Assembly: GCF_040499845.1 (NCBI RefSeq)
Contig: NZ_CP159342.1
Coordinates: forward strand, 5,084,001 to 5,148,000
Reading direction: 5' to 3'
DNA: 64,000 bases
Source: Micromonospora sp. CCTCC AA 2012012
Lineage (GTDB): Bacteria > Actinomycetota > Actinomycetes > Mycobacteriales > Micromonosporaceae
Position 1 is the first letter of the stretch, and each line of letters begins with the position of its first letter. The notes beneath the pieces are model-generated. The model had not been told where the DNA came from and made no database searches. It worked only from the letters and a program-made list of their open reading frames with translations. The position numbers were made by a program, and so were the translations under genes. Shown here one piece after another: positions 55,279-64,000 of this stretch.

Positions 55279-56967
55279 GTGCACGAGAACGCCGACCGGG
55301 CTCACGTGCCGGGCCAACAACCGGTGCCCGAGCGGGACATCGAGCCGCTCTGGCCGGAGGAGACCGTCCCGGATCCGGTCGCCGCGGCCTGGGCGGTCCC
55401 GGCCCAGCCGGGCGCCCCGGTCGTGCCACCCCCCGCCCCACCCGTCCCCGCCGACGCGCGGCCCGCCGGTCCGGGCGATGAGGGTGGCGGTTCCGTCGGG
55501 GACGCACCGCCGACAGCCGCCACGCGGGTCCCGGGCGAGTCCCCCTGGGCCCAGCCGCCGCAGCGCCCGACCCCGACCGACCAGCCGCAGCCGAACGGCG
55601 CCACCCTCGCACCTTCGGCCGACGCCGGGGGCGTCCCACCCACGGTCACCGCGCCGGTCGCCGGGCCGCCCACCGCCGCCTTGGACCCGGGCTCGGCGGC
55701 GCACGGCGCGCTGCCCGCGCCGCCGCCGCTCGGGCCGTTTCCGCCCGCAGCGGGCGGGCCGGTCCACCACCCCGGGCCGGTCGTACCGGGCCAGCCCACC
55801 GGCGGCACCCCCGGCCACCCGTCGCCACCCGTACCGCCGTACGCCGGGCCGCCGGCCCCGCAGATGCCGGTGGCCCATCCCCAGCCGTCCGGCTGGCAAC
55901 CCTGGCCGGAGCGGGGCGGGCCCGCACCGCAGCCGCCCGGGCCGCCGCAGCCGACGCTGCCCGGCACCCCGGCCGGGCCCTTCCCGCCGGGGGCCGGCCT
56001 GCCCGCCTACCCGGACCCGGCCTGGCTGCCGGAGAGCGGCGTCACCCCGACCGCCGAGGACTTCTCCCGCCGCCGTCAGGTCCGGCCCGCCGACCCGGTG
56101 GCCACCATGGGGGTACGGGCGGTGGTCAACCGGATCGGCCTGGTGCGGCTTCCGCCGGGGCGGCACGAGCAGGAACTCAAGCGGGACATCGAGATGGTGC
56201 GGCGCAACTTCGGCGGGCTGCGCCAGGTGACGGTGGTGAACCCGAAGGGCGGCGCGGGGAAGACCGTGGCGATCCTGCTGCTCGCGATGACCTTCGGTCA
56301 GAAGCGCGGTGGATACGTGCTGGCCTGGGACAACAACGAGACCCAGGGCACCCTGGGGATGCGGGCCCAGCAGGACTTCCACTCCCGTACGGTCCGGGAC
56401 ATGCTGCGCGACCTGGGGCAGTTCCAGGGCGCGCACGGCCGGGTCGGCGACCTGTCGCAGTACGTTCGCTCGCAGGGCGAGGGGATGTTCGACGTGCTCG
56501 CCTCGGACGAGTCGGCCACCGGCGGGGAGATGCTCACCGCCGCCGCGTTCGCCGAGATCCGCGAGGTGGTCAGCCGCTTCTACAAGCTGATCTTCGTGGA
56601 CACCGGGAACAACGTCCGGGCGCAGAACTGGCAGGCCGCGATGGACGCCACGGATCAGCTCGTGGTCACCATGTCGGCCCGGAACGACTCGGCGGAGACC
56701 GCCGCCCGGATGCTCGACCACCTGGAGCAGAGCGGCCGGCAGCGGCTGGTCCGGCAGGCGGTGACGGTGGTGTCGATGCCGCCGTCCCGCAAGGAGATCG
56801 ACCTGCCGGCGATCCAGGAGCACTTCGCGGCCCGGACCCGGGCGGTGCTGCTCGCGCCGTACGAGCGGTTGATCGACACCGGCGAGCCGATCCGGTACGG
56901 ACAGCTCTCCTCGGCCACCCGGGACGCCTGGCTCAAGATCGCCGCCGCGGTGGCCGAAGGGCTCTGA
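55279..56967 (+). CDS. ParA/MinD-like ATPase with proline-rich N-terminus
   Basis: Encodes about 562 aa; two adjacent GTG codons (55276, 55279) compete and the second has better spacing to GGGGAGGA. Residues 1-270 are Pro/Gly/Ala-rich and probably disordered. The C-terminal 290 residues are a ParA/MinD-type ATPase with deviant Walker A NPKGGAGKTVAIL, VLAWDNNETQGTLGMR and KLIFVDTGNN (Walker B-like). Similar architecture is found in actinobacterial proteins near ESX secretion or septum functions, such as EspI. No ESX genes are adjacent here. Confidence 0.85.
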   Translation: MHENADRAHVPGQQPVPERDIEPLWPEETVPDPVAAAWAVPAQPGAPVVPPPAPPVPADARPAGPGDEGGGSVGDAPPTAATRVPGESPWAQPPQRPTPTDQPQPNGATLAPSADAGGVPPTVTAPVAGPPTAALDPGSAAHGALPAPPPLGPFPPAAGGPVHHPGPVVPGQPTGGTPGHPSPPVPPYAGPPAPQMPVAHPQPSGWQPWPERGGPAPQPPGPPQPTLPGTPAGPFPPGAGLPAYPDPAWLPESGVTPTAEDFSRRRQVRPADPVATMGVRAVVNRIGLVRLPPGRHEQELKRDIEMVRRNFGGLRQVTVVNPKGGAGKTVAILLLAMTFGQKRGGYVLAWDNNETQGTLGMRAQQDFHSRTVRDMLRDLGQFQGAHGRVGDLSQYVRSQGEGMFDVLASDESATGGEMLTAAAFAEIREVVSRFYKLIFVDTGNNVRAQNWQAAMDATDQLVVTMSARNDSAETAARMLDHLEQSGRQRLVRQAVTVVSMPPSRKEIDLPAIQEHFAARTRAVLLAPYERLIDTGEPIRYGQLSSATRDAWLKIAAAVAEGL

Positions 56968-56973
56968 ACGGCA

Positions 56974-57010
56974 CGACGGCCGACCCGACCGATCGTCGGG
57001 CCGGCCGTCG
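56974..57010. terminator. Hairpin between ATPase and DUF3151 genes
   Basis: CGACGGCCG pairs with CGGCCGTCG and the inner ACCCGA can pair with TCGGGC-like bases. It lies between converging stops. Confidence 0.7.
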
Positions 57011-57018
57011 CGGTCGGC

Positions 57019-57447
57019 TCAGTTGCCGGCGAGGGCATCCCCGGCGGCCGGGTCGCAGTCGCGGAGGAACTGGGCGCAGCGGGCCGCCTCGTCCGCCTCG
57101 CCGATCTCGCCGGCGGCCCGGGAGAGCACGTAGAGGCAGCGCAGGAAGCCCCGGTTGGGTCGGTGCGACCACGGCACCGGGCCGTGCCCCTTCCAGCCGC
57201 TGCGGCGCAGCTGGTCCAGGCCACGGTGGTAGCCGGTGCGCGCGAAGGCGTACGCGGGGATGACCTGGCCGGTCGCCAGGGCCCGGGTGGCCAGCGCCGC
57301 CCACGCCGCGCTGTTGGTCGGGAAACGGGCGGCCACCTCGGCGAACGCCTCGTCGGTGTCCTGTTCGGCGGCGGCGGCCAGGGCGGCGTCGGCCTCCTCG
57401 TGCGCGGGCAGGAGGGTGGCCGGTGGCTCAGGCAACAGGTTCTGCAT
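57019..57447 (-). CDS. DUF3151 family protein
   Basis: Encodes 142 aa from ATG 57447. The conserved start QNLLPEPPATLLP, then EVAARFPTNSAAWAALATRAL and YAFARTGYHRGLDQLRRSGWKGHGPVPW are diagnostic of DUF3151, an actinobacterial TPR-like protein of unknown function. It lies near fba, as in Streptomyces. Its complete length is present. Confidence 0.92.
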   Translation of the reverse strand: MQNLLPEPPATLLPAHEEADAALAAAAEQDTDEAFAEVAARFPTNSAAWAALATRALATGQVIPAYAFARTGYHRGLDQLRRSGWKGHGPVPWSHRPNRGFLRCLYVLSRAAGEIGEADEAARCAQFLRDCDPAAGDALAGN

Positions 57448-57721
57448 CGCCCCATTCAACCCGCTTCGCCCGGGGTCGCGCGAGGGGGTCCGGCGAGCCG
57501 ACTGGCTGAACGGCTGAGGCGTTGGTCACGCTCGCGGCCCCAGTCGCACGTACCCGCGGCCCATGCCACGGCGGGATGTTTTCCACTACAACTATTGGTC
57601 CGGAGCCTCCCCAGGACCCGGTTACGCAGGGGCCCGGCGGCCTGGCCGCCGGGCCCCTGTCGGTCCCGGGCCGGGCGTCGGGCAGGTTTGCCGGGTTGCC
57701 CGGTCCGGGCAGGATGAGCTG

Positions 57722-58936
57722 GTGCCGACCCCACCTCCCGCGGACGTCATCGAGCCGCATCACCGCAACGTCGAAGAAATCGAGACCCGCGCCGCGTTCG
57801 ACCGGCGGGTGGCCACCGGCAGTCTCGCCGGGGTGACCGTGCAGGGGCTGCGGTTGGATCTGGACCCCGTTCCCGACCTGACCGGCACCGAGGTCACCGG
57901 CACCCTCTTCGTCGGGTGCCGGTTCGCCGGCCGGGAGGTCGGCGCCGACCTGGTCCGCCGCGGCGCGAACGTGGTGCCGCCCTTCTCCGGCCTGCCCTAC
58001 CCGACCCAGCCGTCCCACCTCTACACCGCCGACGACCTGGCCGCCGGATTCACCGAGGGTGGCTTCGCCGGCATGTACGACACCCGCGTCTACGAGCACT
58101 TCCGGGCGCACGGCGGCGCGCTGCCCGACGTCCGGGAGGCGCTGGGCCAGCGGCTGCACGACCACGGCGTGGACAACGCCCTGGTCGACGCGACCCGGGC
58201 CTGGCTGGACGCGCACGGGCCCCAGTCCGTGATCGGCGTGATGGGTGGGCACGCGGTGCCGCGCGGCAGCGCCGCGTACCGGATGGCGGCGGTGCTGGGC
58301 CGGGAGCTGGCCCGGGCCGACCGGCTGGTGGTGACCGGCGGCGGGCCCGGCGTGATGGAGGCGGCCAACCTGGGCGCGTTCCTCTCCGCCTGGCCGGCCG
58401 ACGAGCTGACCGCGGCGATCGACCTGCTCGCCACCGCGCCCGACTTCACCGACCACGACCGCTACACCGAGGTGGCGCTCCAGGTCCGCACCCGGTACGC
58501 GGCCGGGCCGACGCTGCCCGCGCAGCGCCCCGCCCCCGCCGACACCGGCTGGGCCCGCTCCGGCGGTCTCGCCATCCCCACCTGGCTGTACGGGCACGAG
58601 CCGGCGAACCTCTTCGCGGGGCGGATCGCCAAGTACTTCTCCAACGCGATCCGGGAGGACACCATCCTGCGGCTGGCCCGGGGCGGGATCGTCTTCGCGC
58701 CCGGCCGGGCCGGGACGGTGCAGGAGGTGTTCCAGGCCGCCACGAAGACCTACTACGGCACCGACGGGGCGAGCGGCGCGTACGTCTTCCTGGACCGCTC
58801 CTACTGGACGGACGAACTGCCGATCGAGTCGCTGCTGCGGCCGCTCTTCGCCGCCTCCCCGTTCGGGGACCTGTCGACCACCGTCCACCTCACCGACGAC
58901 GTACGGGAGGCGGTCCGGGTGCTCACCGCGAGCTGA
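57722..58936 (+). CDS. LOG family protein
   Basis: Encodes 404 aa from GTG 57722 (AGGATGAG upstream). The Rossmann-like LOG core contains VIGVMGGHAVPRGSAAYRMAA, VVTGGGPGVMEAANLGAFL and FAPGRAGTVQEVFQA; the usual PGGxGTxxE appears as APGRAGTVQEV, so the catalytic Arg and Glu are present but the first Gly is changed. LOG enzymes release cytokinin bases from nucleotides by phosphoribohydrolase action. This longer form with an N-terminal DUF-like part is common in actinomycetes. Confidence 0.85.
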   Translation: MPTPPPADVIEPHHRNVEEIETRAAFDRRVATGSLAGVTVQGLRLDLDPVPDLTGTEVTGTLFVGCRFAGREVGADLVRRGANVVPPFSGLPYPTQPSHLYTADDLAAGFTEGGFAGMYDTRVYEHFRAHGGALPDVREALGQRLHDHGVDNALVDATRAWLDAHGPQSVIGVMGGHAVPRGSAAYRMAAVLGRELARADRLVVTGGGPGVMEAANLGAFLSAWPADELTAAIDLLATAPDFTDHDRYTEVALQVRTRYAAGPTLPAQRPAPADTGWARSGGLAIPTWLYGHEPANLFAGRIAKYFSNAIREDTILRLARGGIVFAPGRAGTVQEVFQAATKTYYGTDGASGAYVFLDRSYWTDELPIESLLRPLFAASPFGDLSTTVHLTDDVREAVRVLTAS

Positions 58937-58942
58937 GACGCC

Positions 58943-58975
58943 GACGGCCGGCTCCCCGTCAGGGAGCCGGCCGTC
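58943..58975. terminator. Hairpin between LOG and fba genes
   Basis: GACGGCCGGCTCCC pairs perfectly with GGGAGCCGGCCGTC (14 bp) around a 5-base loop, between converging stops. Confidence 0.85.
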
Positions 58976-58988
58976 GTCCGCGTGGCGG

Positions 58989-60011
<1,023 letters not shown>

Positions 60012-60155
60012 GTGATGCGCTCCTTACTTACCGCTCTCGGCCGTGCTGGCCGTTGTCTTCCTTGGGTGCGCCGGACCGCGCTGTCCACCGCGGGCAGTAT
60101 CCCGCAGAAGGTGGCGCCGGGCACAACCGACCCGGGACCCGCCCACCCGGCCGGC

Positions 60156-60539
60156 TCACCGCTCCTCCAGCCGGTCGGGCACCGCGACGCTGATCAACCA
60201 GCTCACCACCGCCATCACGATCGCTCCCCAGAAGGCGGCCCAGAAACCGTCCACCCGGAACGGCAGGTGCAGCCCGCGGGCGATCCAGTCGGTGAGCAGG
60301 AACAGCAACGCGTTGACGACCAGCGCGAAGAGGCCCAGCGTGAGCAGGTAGAACACGCAGCCGAACACCTTGATGACGGGCTTGAGGACCGCGTTGACCA
60401 CGCCGAAGATGAGCGCCACCGCGAGCAGGGTGAGCGCGCTGTTCGCGCCGTTCCGGCCGGTCACGTGGACCCCGGGCACGATCAGCGTGGTGACCCACAG
60501 CGCGATCGCGGTGATCACCAGTCGGATCAGGAAGCCCAC
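60156..60539 (-). CDS. Phage-holin-family (DUF360-like) membrane protein
   Basis: Encodes 127 aa from GTG 60539 (AGGATGG upstream). Four hydrophobic segments (FLIRLVITAIALWVTTLI, LTLLAVALIFGVVNAVL, FYLLTLGLFALVVNALLF, FWAAFWGAIVMAVVSWLI) with VLKPVIKVF between give the common YvlD/phage-holin-4 pattern of small bacterial membrane proteins. No phage genes are nearby, so it is a housekeeping family member of unknown role, not a prophage holin. Confidence 0.88.
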   Translation of the reverse strand: MGFLIRLVITAIALWVTTLIVPGVHVTGRNGANSALTLLAVALIFGVVNAVLKPVIKVFGCVFYLLTLGLFALVVNALLFLLTDWIARGLHLPFRVDGFWAAFWGAIVMAVVSWLISVAVPDRLEER

Positions 60540-60675
60540 GGGACCATCCTGGCACCGGCGGCACGCCACGGAGGGGCAATCCGCCGACTCGGGTTCCGCC
60601 CGGCTCCGAGCAGGCCGCACGCCCAGCCCGTACGGTGGGCTGGTAGCCGACCGCACCGCGATCCAGGGAGGGACG

Positions 60676-60885
60676 ATGGGTCAGCCCGACGAGGACTTCA
60701 CCCCGAGCGACCACCTCGCTCCGGAGGAACGGGATCCGGAGGCGGAACCGGCCGACGCCGTCGAGCAGGCGGCGGTGGTGGCCCCCGACGGCGACACCGA
60801 GCCGCACCGCGGTCTGGAGGTCGACGACTGGGACGCCATGGAGCAGGCCCGGGTGGTCACCGCCGACGAGGACGACTACCGCTGA
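60676..60885 (+). CDS. Small acidic hypothetical protein
   Basis: Encodes 69 aa from ATG 60676 with GGGAGGGA upstream. Strongly acidic (many Asp/Glu), with HLAPEERDPEAEPADAVEQ and two similar AVEQAAVV / AMEQARVV segments. No family with known function was recognised; similar small acidic proteins are found in Micromonosporaceae. Cytoplasmic. Confidence 0.75.
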   Translation: MGQPDEDFTPSDHLAPEERDPEAEPADAVEQAAVVAPDGDTEPHRGLEVDDWDAMEQARVVTADEDDYR

Positions 60886-61065
60886 GGGAGCACGACGCGT
60901 ACCCCCTCCTCGGCTGACGGGCCCGGGCGGTCGGAACGTTGCGTCCGGCGTGATCATCCGTTCGGCCGACAACGCCGGTCCGACCCGGAACGGGACTGCG
61001 AAGTTCCTTATCGGTCTCTTAAGCTGCGCGGGCTCTACCTGCACCCACGGGAGGAACCCCCCAGC

Positions 61066-62643
61066 ATGCTCACCCACTCCACCCGGCGCTGGCTCGCCGG
61101 GCTGGGCGTCGCAGGCGCGTTCGTCGCTGCCTCCGCCACCCCCGCCCTCGCCGGGACCCCAGGGGTCGCGCTCGGTCTCTACCTGAGCGACTCCACGATC
61201 GCCGCCGGCAGCGAGGGCCTGATCGATTCCCCGATCCTGTACGCCTCGGAGCCGGTCGTCCTGCACAACGCCACGGTCCGCTACGACTACCGGGACCTCA
61301 CCGGCAAGGTCACGCTCACCTCCGACGTCGGGTCCGGTGACTGCGACAGCCCCGAGGCGGGCGTCCTGGTCTGCCAGGACCCGTTCGAGATCGGGGTCGA
61401 CGAGCTGGGCATCGGCGGCCTGTTCAACGTGGCCATCGTGCCGACCGCCGAGGCGAAGGACGGGGACGTCGGCGACCTGAAGGTCACCTTCAGCGCCGAG
61501 GGCGCCACCTCGGCCAGCCAGACCGCCAAGGTGAAGATCGGTGAGGGCGTGGACCTCGCCGGTGGCCCCGAGGTGAACCTGACCGCCGCCCCCGGTGACG
61601 CCTTCTCCGCCCCGCTGGTGCTGGCCAACGTGGGCCAGACGACCGCCAAGGGCGCGGCCGTCTTCTTCGACCACGACTACTCGATCCGGCCGGGCAAGCA
61701 CTACAGCAACTGCAACTACGAGGGTGACCGGCTGATCAGCTGCCAGTTCACCGACACGGTGGCGCCGGGCGAGACCTTCACCGCCTCCGTCCCCTACGTC
61801 CTCGGCAAGGACACCTACGCCCCGGGTAACGAGCACGGCTACCACGACTGGATGACGCCGTCCGAGTTCGACGACTTCACCGCCTACCTGAAGCACGTCG
61901 GCTACCCGACCGGCAAGCCCGGCACGGACGGCGCGCTCACGCTGACCAAGAAGTCCAGCCTGAAGGCGAACTCCTTCCAGGCCGACACCGACCCGACGAA
62001 CAACTGGTCGGGCATGGAGATCAAGGTCACCGGCAAGAACGGCGTCGACCTGGCCGCGGTCGGCGACTCGGTCACCGGCAAGGCCGGCGAGATCGCCCGG
62101 GCGACGGTCGGTGTGCACAACAACGGCCCGGCGGCCCTGGACCTCGGCCGCATCGGCGACCCGGTCACCAAGATCGATGTCACCGTGCCGACCGGCACCA
62201 CCGCCGTCAAGGTCTCCGACGCCTGCCTCCCGGCGATCAAGGACGGGTACGACTGGGAGCACCCGGGCAAGCCGGGTGCGAAGGCCTACCGCTGCTACCC
62301 CGACATCTTCATCGGGGTCGGCGAGAGCCAGACCGTCGAGTTCGGCCTGCGGATCGACAAGGTGATCCCGAACGCCACGGGCGCGGTGGTCATCAACGCC
62401 AAGTGCGAGTGCTCGGGCTTCGACGCCGACACGAACCCGGCCAACGACAAGGCGAAGCTCGTCGTCAACGCCGCCGCCGGCAACGGCGGGGGCAGCGGCG
62501 GCGAGGGCGGCGGTGACGGCGGCACCCTGCCGATCACCGGCAGCTCCACCGGCCTGATCGCCGGCATCGGTGTCCTGCTGCTCGCGGCCGGCTTCGGCGG
62601 CTACGTGGTGGCCCGCCGTCGGCGTACCCGCTTCGTGGCCTGA
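61066..62643 (+). CDS. LPxTG-type cell-wall surface protein
   Basis: Encodes 525 aa. Signal peptide 1-29 (TPALAG). The body has repeated Ig-like, strand-rich segments, two of them following GEGVDLAGGPEVNL and GKNGVDLAAVGDSVTG, with Cys pairs in DCDSPEAGVLVCQD and NCNYEGDRLISCQF. A Gly/Glu-rich spacer leads to LPITG (488-492), a hydrophobic helix and a basic tail RRRR, a complete sortase signal. The leader AGG region is shared with the next gene. Probably wall-linked adhesin-like protein. Confidence 0.88.
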   Translation: MLTHSTRRWLAGLGVAGAFVAASATPALAGTPGVALGLYLSDSTIAAGSEGLIDSPILYASEPVVLHNATVRYDYRDLTGKVTLTSDVGSGDCDSPEAGVLVCQDPFEIGVDELGIGGLFNVAIVPTAEAKDGDVGDLKVTFSAEGATSASQTAKVKIGEGVDLAGGPEVNLTAAPGDAFSAPLVLANVGQTTAKGAAVFFDHDYSIRPGKHYSNCNYEGDRLISCQFTDTVAPGETFTASVPYVLGKDTYAPGNEHGYHDWMTPSEFDDFTAYLKHVGYPTGKPGTDGALTLTKKSSLKANSFQADTDPTNNWSGMEIKVTGKNGVDLAAVGDSVTGKAGEIARATVGVHNNGPAALDLGRIGDPVTKIDVTVPTGTTAVKVSDACLPAIKDGYDWEHPGKPGAKAYRCYPDIFIGVGESQTVEFGLRIDKVIPNATGAVVINAKCECSGFDADTNPANDKAKLVVNAAAGNGGGSGGEGGGDGGTLPITGSSTGLIAGIGVLLLAAGFGGYVVARRRRTRFVA

Positions 62644-62660
62644 CCGCACCCCACCTCTGG

Positions 62661-62697
62661 CGGAGCCCCGCCGGCCGCACCGGTCGGCGGGGCTCCG
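62661..62697 (+). terminator. Terminator after first surface-protein gene
   Basis: CGGAGCCCCGCC pairs with GGCGGGGCTCCG (12 bp) around a 13-base loop, 17 bases after the stop. Confidence 0.8.
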
Positions 62698-62861
62698 TCG
62701 TCTTCGGACGAGGGGGCCGGCCCGGTGGAACCTTGCGACGATCCTGCCGCCCGTTCGGCCCATTCCCGGCGACCCGGACCGTTCGGGACAGCGCGGCATC
62801 CACCGGCCTCTTTACGCTCCACGGGTCCTGATCTGCACCTGCACGGGGAGGAATCCGAGGA

Positions 62862-64000
62862 ATGTTCAGCCAGAAACCCCGGCGCCTGCTGGCCGGTCTC
62901 GGCGTCGCGGGCGCGTTCGTCGCCGCCTCAGCCGGCCCTGCCGTCGCCGCCGACACCACGCGGGACCTGTGGCTCTTCGCCAACAACGCGTTGATCTCGG
63001 TCGACGGTGACCCCAAGGGGATCACCCTCTACTCGTTCCGGGACGGCTCGCTGACCGACTACACGGTCACCATCGACCTGAGCGCGGTGAGCGACTTCGC
63101 CAGCGTGGCGCTGACCGAGGCCAACCCGGCCTGTACGACCACCGCGAAGGTGATCACCTGCACGGTCAAGGACGATCCCTCGGCGGAATACCTGGCCGAC
63201 CTCTCGGTCACCGCGAAGCCCTCGGCAAAGGTCGGCGACACCGGTGAGATCGCCATGACGGTGGTCGCTCCCGGCTTCACCACCGCCACGAAGAAGTCCA
63301 CCGTCGAGGTCGGCGAGGGTGTGGACCTGCGGGCGGAGCAGGTCCACGCGGTCAGCGCCGCGCCGGGTGCCACGGTGAAGACGCCGCTCGGCCTGGTCAA
63401 CGCCGGCGACAAGGCCGTCAAGGGCGCGGTGATGTTCTTCTGGAGCCCCTTCACGCTCAGTCCCCCGACGACCCACCGGAACTGCCAGTACCTCGTCGAG
63501 TTCTACGGCACGGTGGCCCAGTGCCGCTTCACCGAGGAACTCGCGGCGGGCGGCGCGTACCGGCTGGACGACTCGTTCACGCTGAAGGTCGCCGCGGACA
63601 CCTGGGCGCCGAGCACCCAGTACGCGCACGCCGACTGGTACACGCCGGGCGACTTCGAGGAGTTCCTCAGCAACTTCGACGACAGTGTCGGCGGCGTCGA
63701 CTGGACCACCGGCACCGGTGACCCGCTCACCCTGGTGCCGGCCACCGCCGCCAAGGCCCGGGAGTTCAAGCAGACCGACCGGCACCCGGCGGACAACGGC
63801 ACCGACATCGAGGCGACCGTCACCGGGAGCCAGCGCGCCGACCTGGCCGCGACCGGCGACTCCCTGAGCGGCAAGGTGGGCGCGGAGGTCACCACCCGGG
63901 CCCTCGGGTTCGTCAACAACGGTCCGGCCGCGATCGGCAGCTTCAGCGGGGGCGAGTACGTCACCCTGGCCGAGGTCACCGTGCCGGAGAACGTCACCGT
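62862..64000 (+). CDS. Surface-protein paralogue, 3' end outside the window
   Basis: At least 379 codons from ATG 62862 (GGGGAGGA upstream), open to the end of the window. The signal peptide RRLLAGLGVAGAFVAASA is nearly identical to that of the preceding gene, and body segments correspond (VEVGEGVDLRAEQVH, NCQYLVEFYGTVAQCRF, ADWYTPGDFEEFL). It is a diverged tandem duplicate. A sortase signal is expected beyond the window. Confidence 0.85.
   Translation, partial: MFSQKPRRLLAGLGVAGAFVAASAGPAVAADTTRDLWLFANNALISVDGDPKGITLYSFRDGSLTDYTVTIDLSAVSDFASVALTEANPACTTTAKVITCTVKDDPSAEYLADLSVTAKPSAKVGDTGEIAMTVVAPGFTTATKKSTVEVGEGVDLRAEQVHAVSAAPGATVKTPLGLVNAGDKAVKGAVMFFWSPFTLSPPTTHRNCQYLVEFYGTVAQCRFTEELAAGGAYRLDDSFTLKVAADTWAPSTQYAHADWYTPGDFEEFLSNFDDSVGGVDWTTGTGDPLTLVPATAAKAREFKQTDRHPADNGTDIEATVTGSQRADLAATGDSLSGKVGAEVTTRALGFVNNGPAAIGSFSGGEYVTLAEVTVPENVT

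Noticed and set aside
60156..60539. Prophage holin
   Set aside because: The protein belongs to a common chromosomal membrane family; no lysin, capsid or integrase gene is near.

Overview
The window reads as a chromosomal segment of a high-GC, spore-forming actinomycete. Gene content, codon use and order (bldC next to a conserved hypothetical gene and valine dehydrogenase, DUF3073, a purS-purQ-purL operon, the fadA/fabG4/htdX locus, purA and fba) point to the family Micromonosporaceae, most likely Micromonospora or a close relative. This is inferred from gene content; no 16S gene is present. No insertion sequence, prophage or CRISPR array was seen.

Layout. 1-3.4 kb: end of a carotenoid operon (prenyl synthase, phytoene desaturase, IPP isomerase) closed by a MerR/B12-binding regulator of the CarH/LitR light-sensor type. 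3.4-4.9 kb: a polysaccharide deacetylase lipoprotein and tRNA-Glu, tRNA-Asp and tRNA-Phe. 4.9-10.4 kb: an ECF sigma factor with a membrane partner, then small conserved proteins. 10.4-11.7 kb: a solute-binding lipoprotein whose two halves are in swapped order. 11.8-18.3 kb: beta-oxidation genes, a DxDxDG-repeat protein, a methyltransferase, an F420-type oxidoreductase, bldC, valine dehydrogenase and DUF3073. 18.4-19.8 kb: a two-gene RiPP locus, a radical SAM/SPASM maturase overlapping a 78-residue precursor with an aromatic/Asn-rich tail. 19.9-32.6 kb: purine genes purM, purF, purL, purQ, purS and purB, with a sterol-carrier protein, a large GYG-repeat membrane protein, a ComB-like phosphatase and a YbjQ protein. 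32.7-39.8 kb: a lipoprotein, an antitoxin/MazF pair, a second ECF sigma module, a secreted TNT-domain toxin with a small partner gene, and a beta-helix/PKD/beta-trefoil exoprotein. 39.8-50 kb: fatty-acid metabolism (thiolase, FabG4, MaoC, TetR, SCP2, acyl-CoA dehydrogenase, acyl-CoA ligase) with two strong palindromic operator candidates. 50-54 kb: purD and purA with palindromic repeats. 54-60 kb: conserved housekeeping genes (ParA-like ATPase, DUF3151, LOG family, fba, holin-like protein). 61-64 kb: two tandem surface-protein paralogues; the first ends in an LPITG sortase signal and the second runs off the window.

How the genes work together. Seven purine-pathway genes and purS lie in five blocks spread over about 34 kb and supply most steps from PRPP to AMP. 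The lipid genes at 40-48 kb form at least two units, each preceded by a palindrome in its divergent promoter. The carotenoid operon carries its own probable light-responsive regulator.

The observations most worth following up are the circularly permuted binding protein, the cyclophane-type RiPP locus, the CarH-like regulator in which the conserved capping Trp is His, the dispersed palindromes beside purB, purD and purA, and the 30-bp TetR operator.
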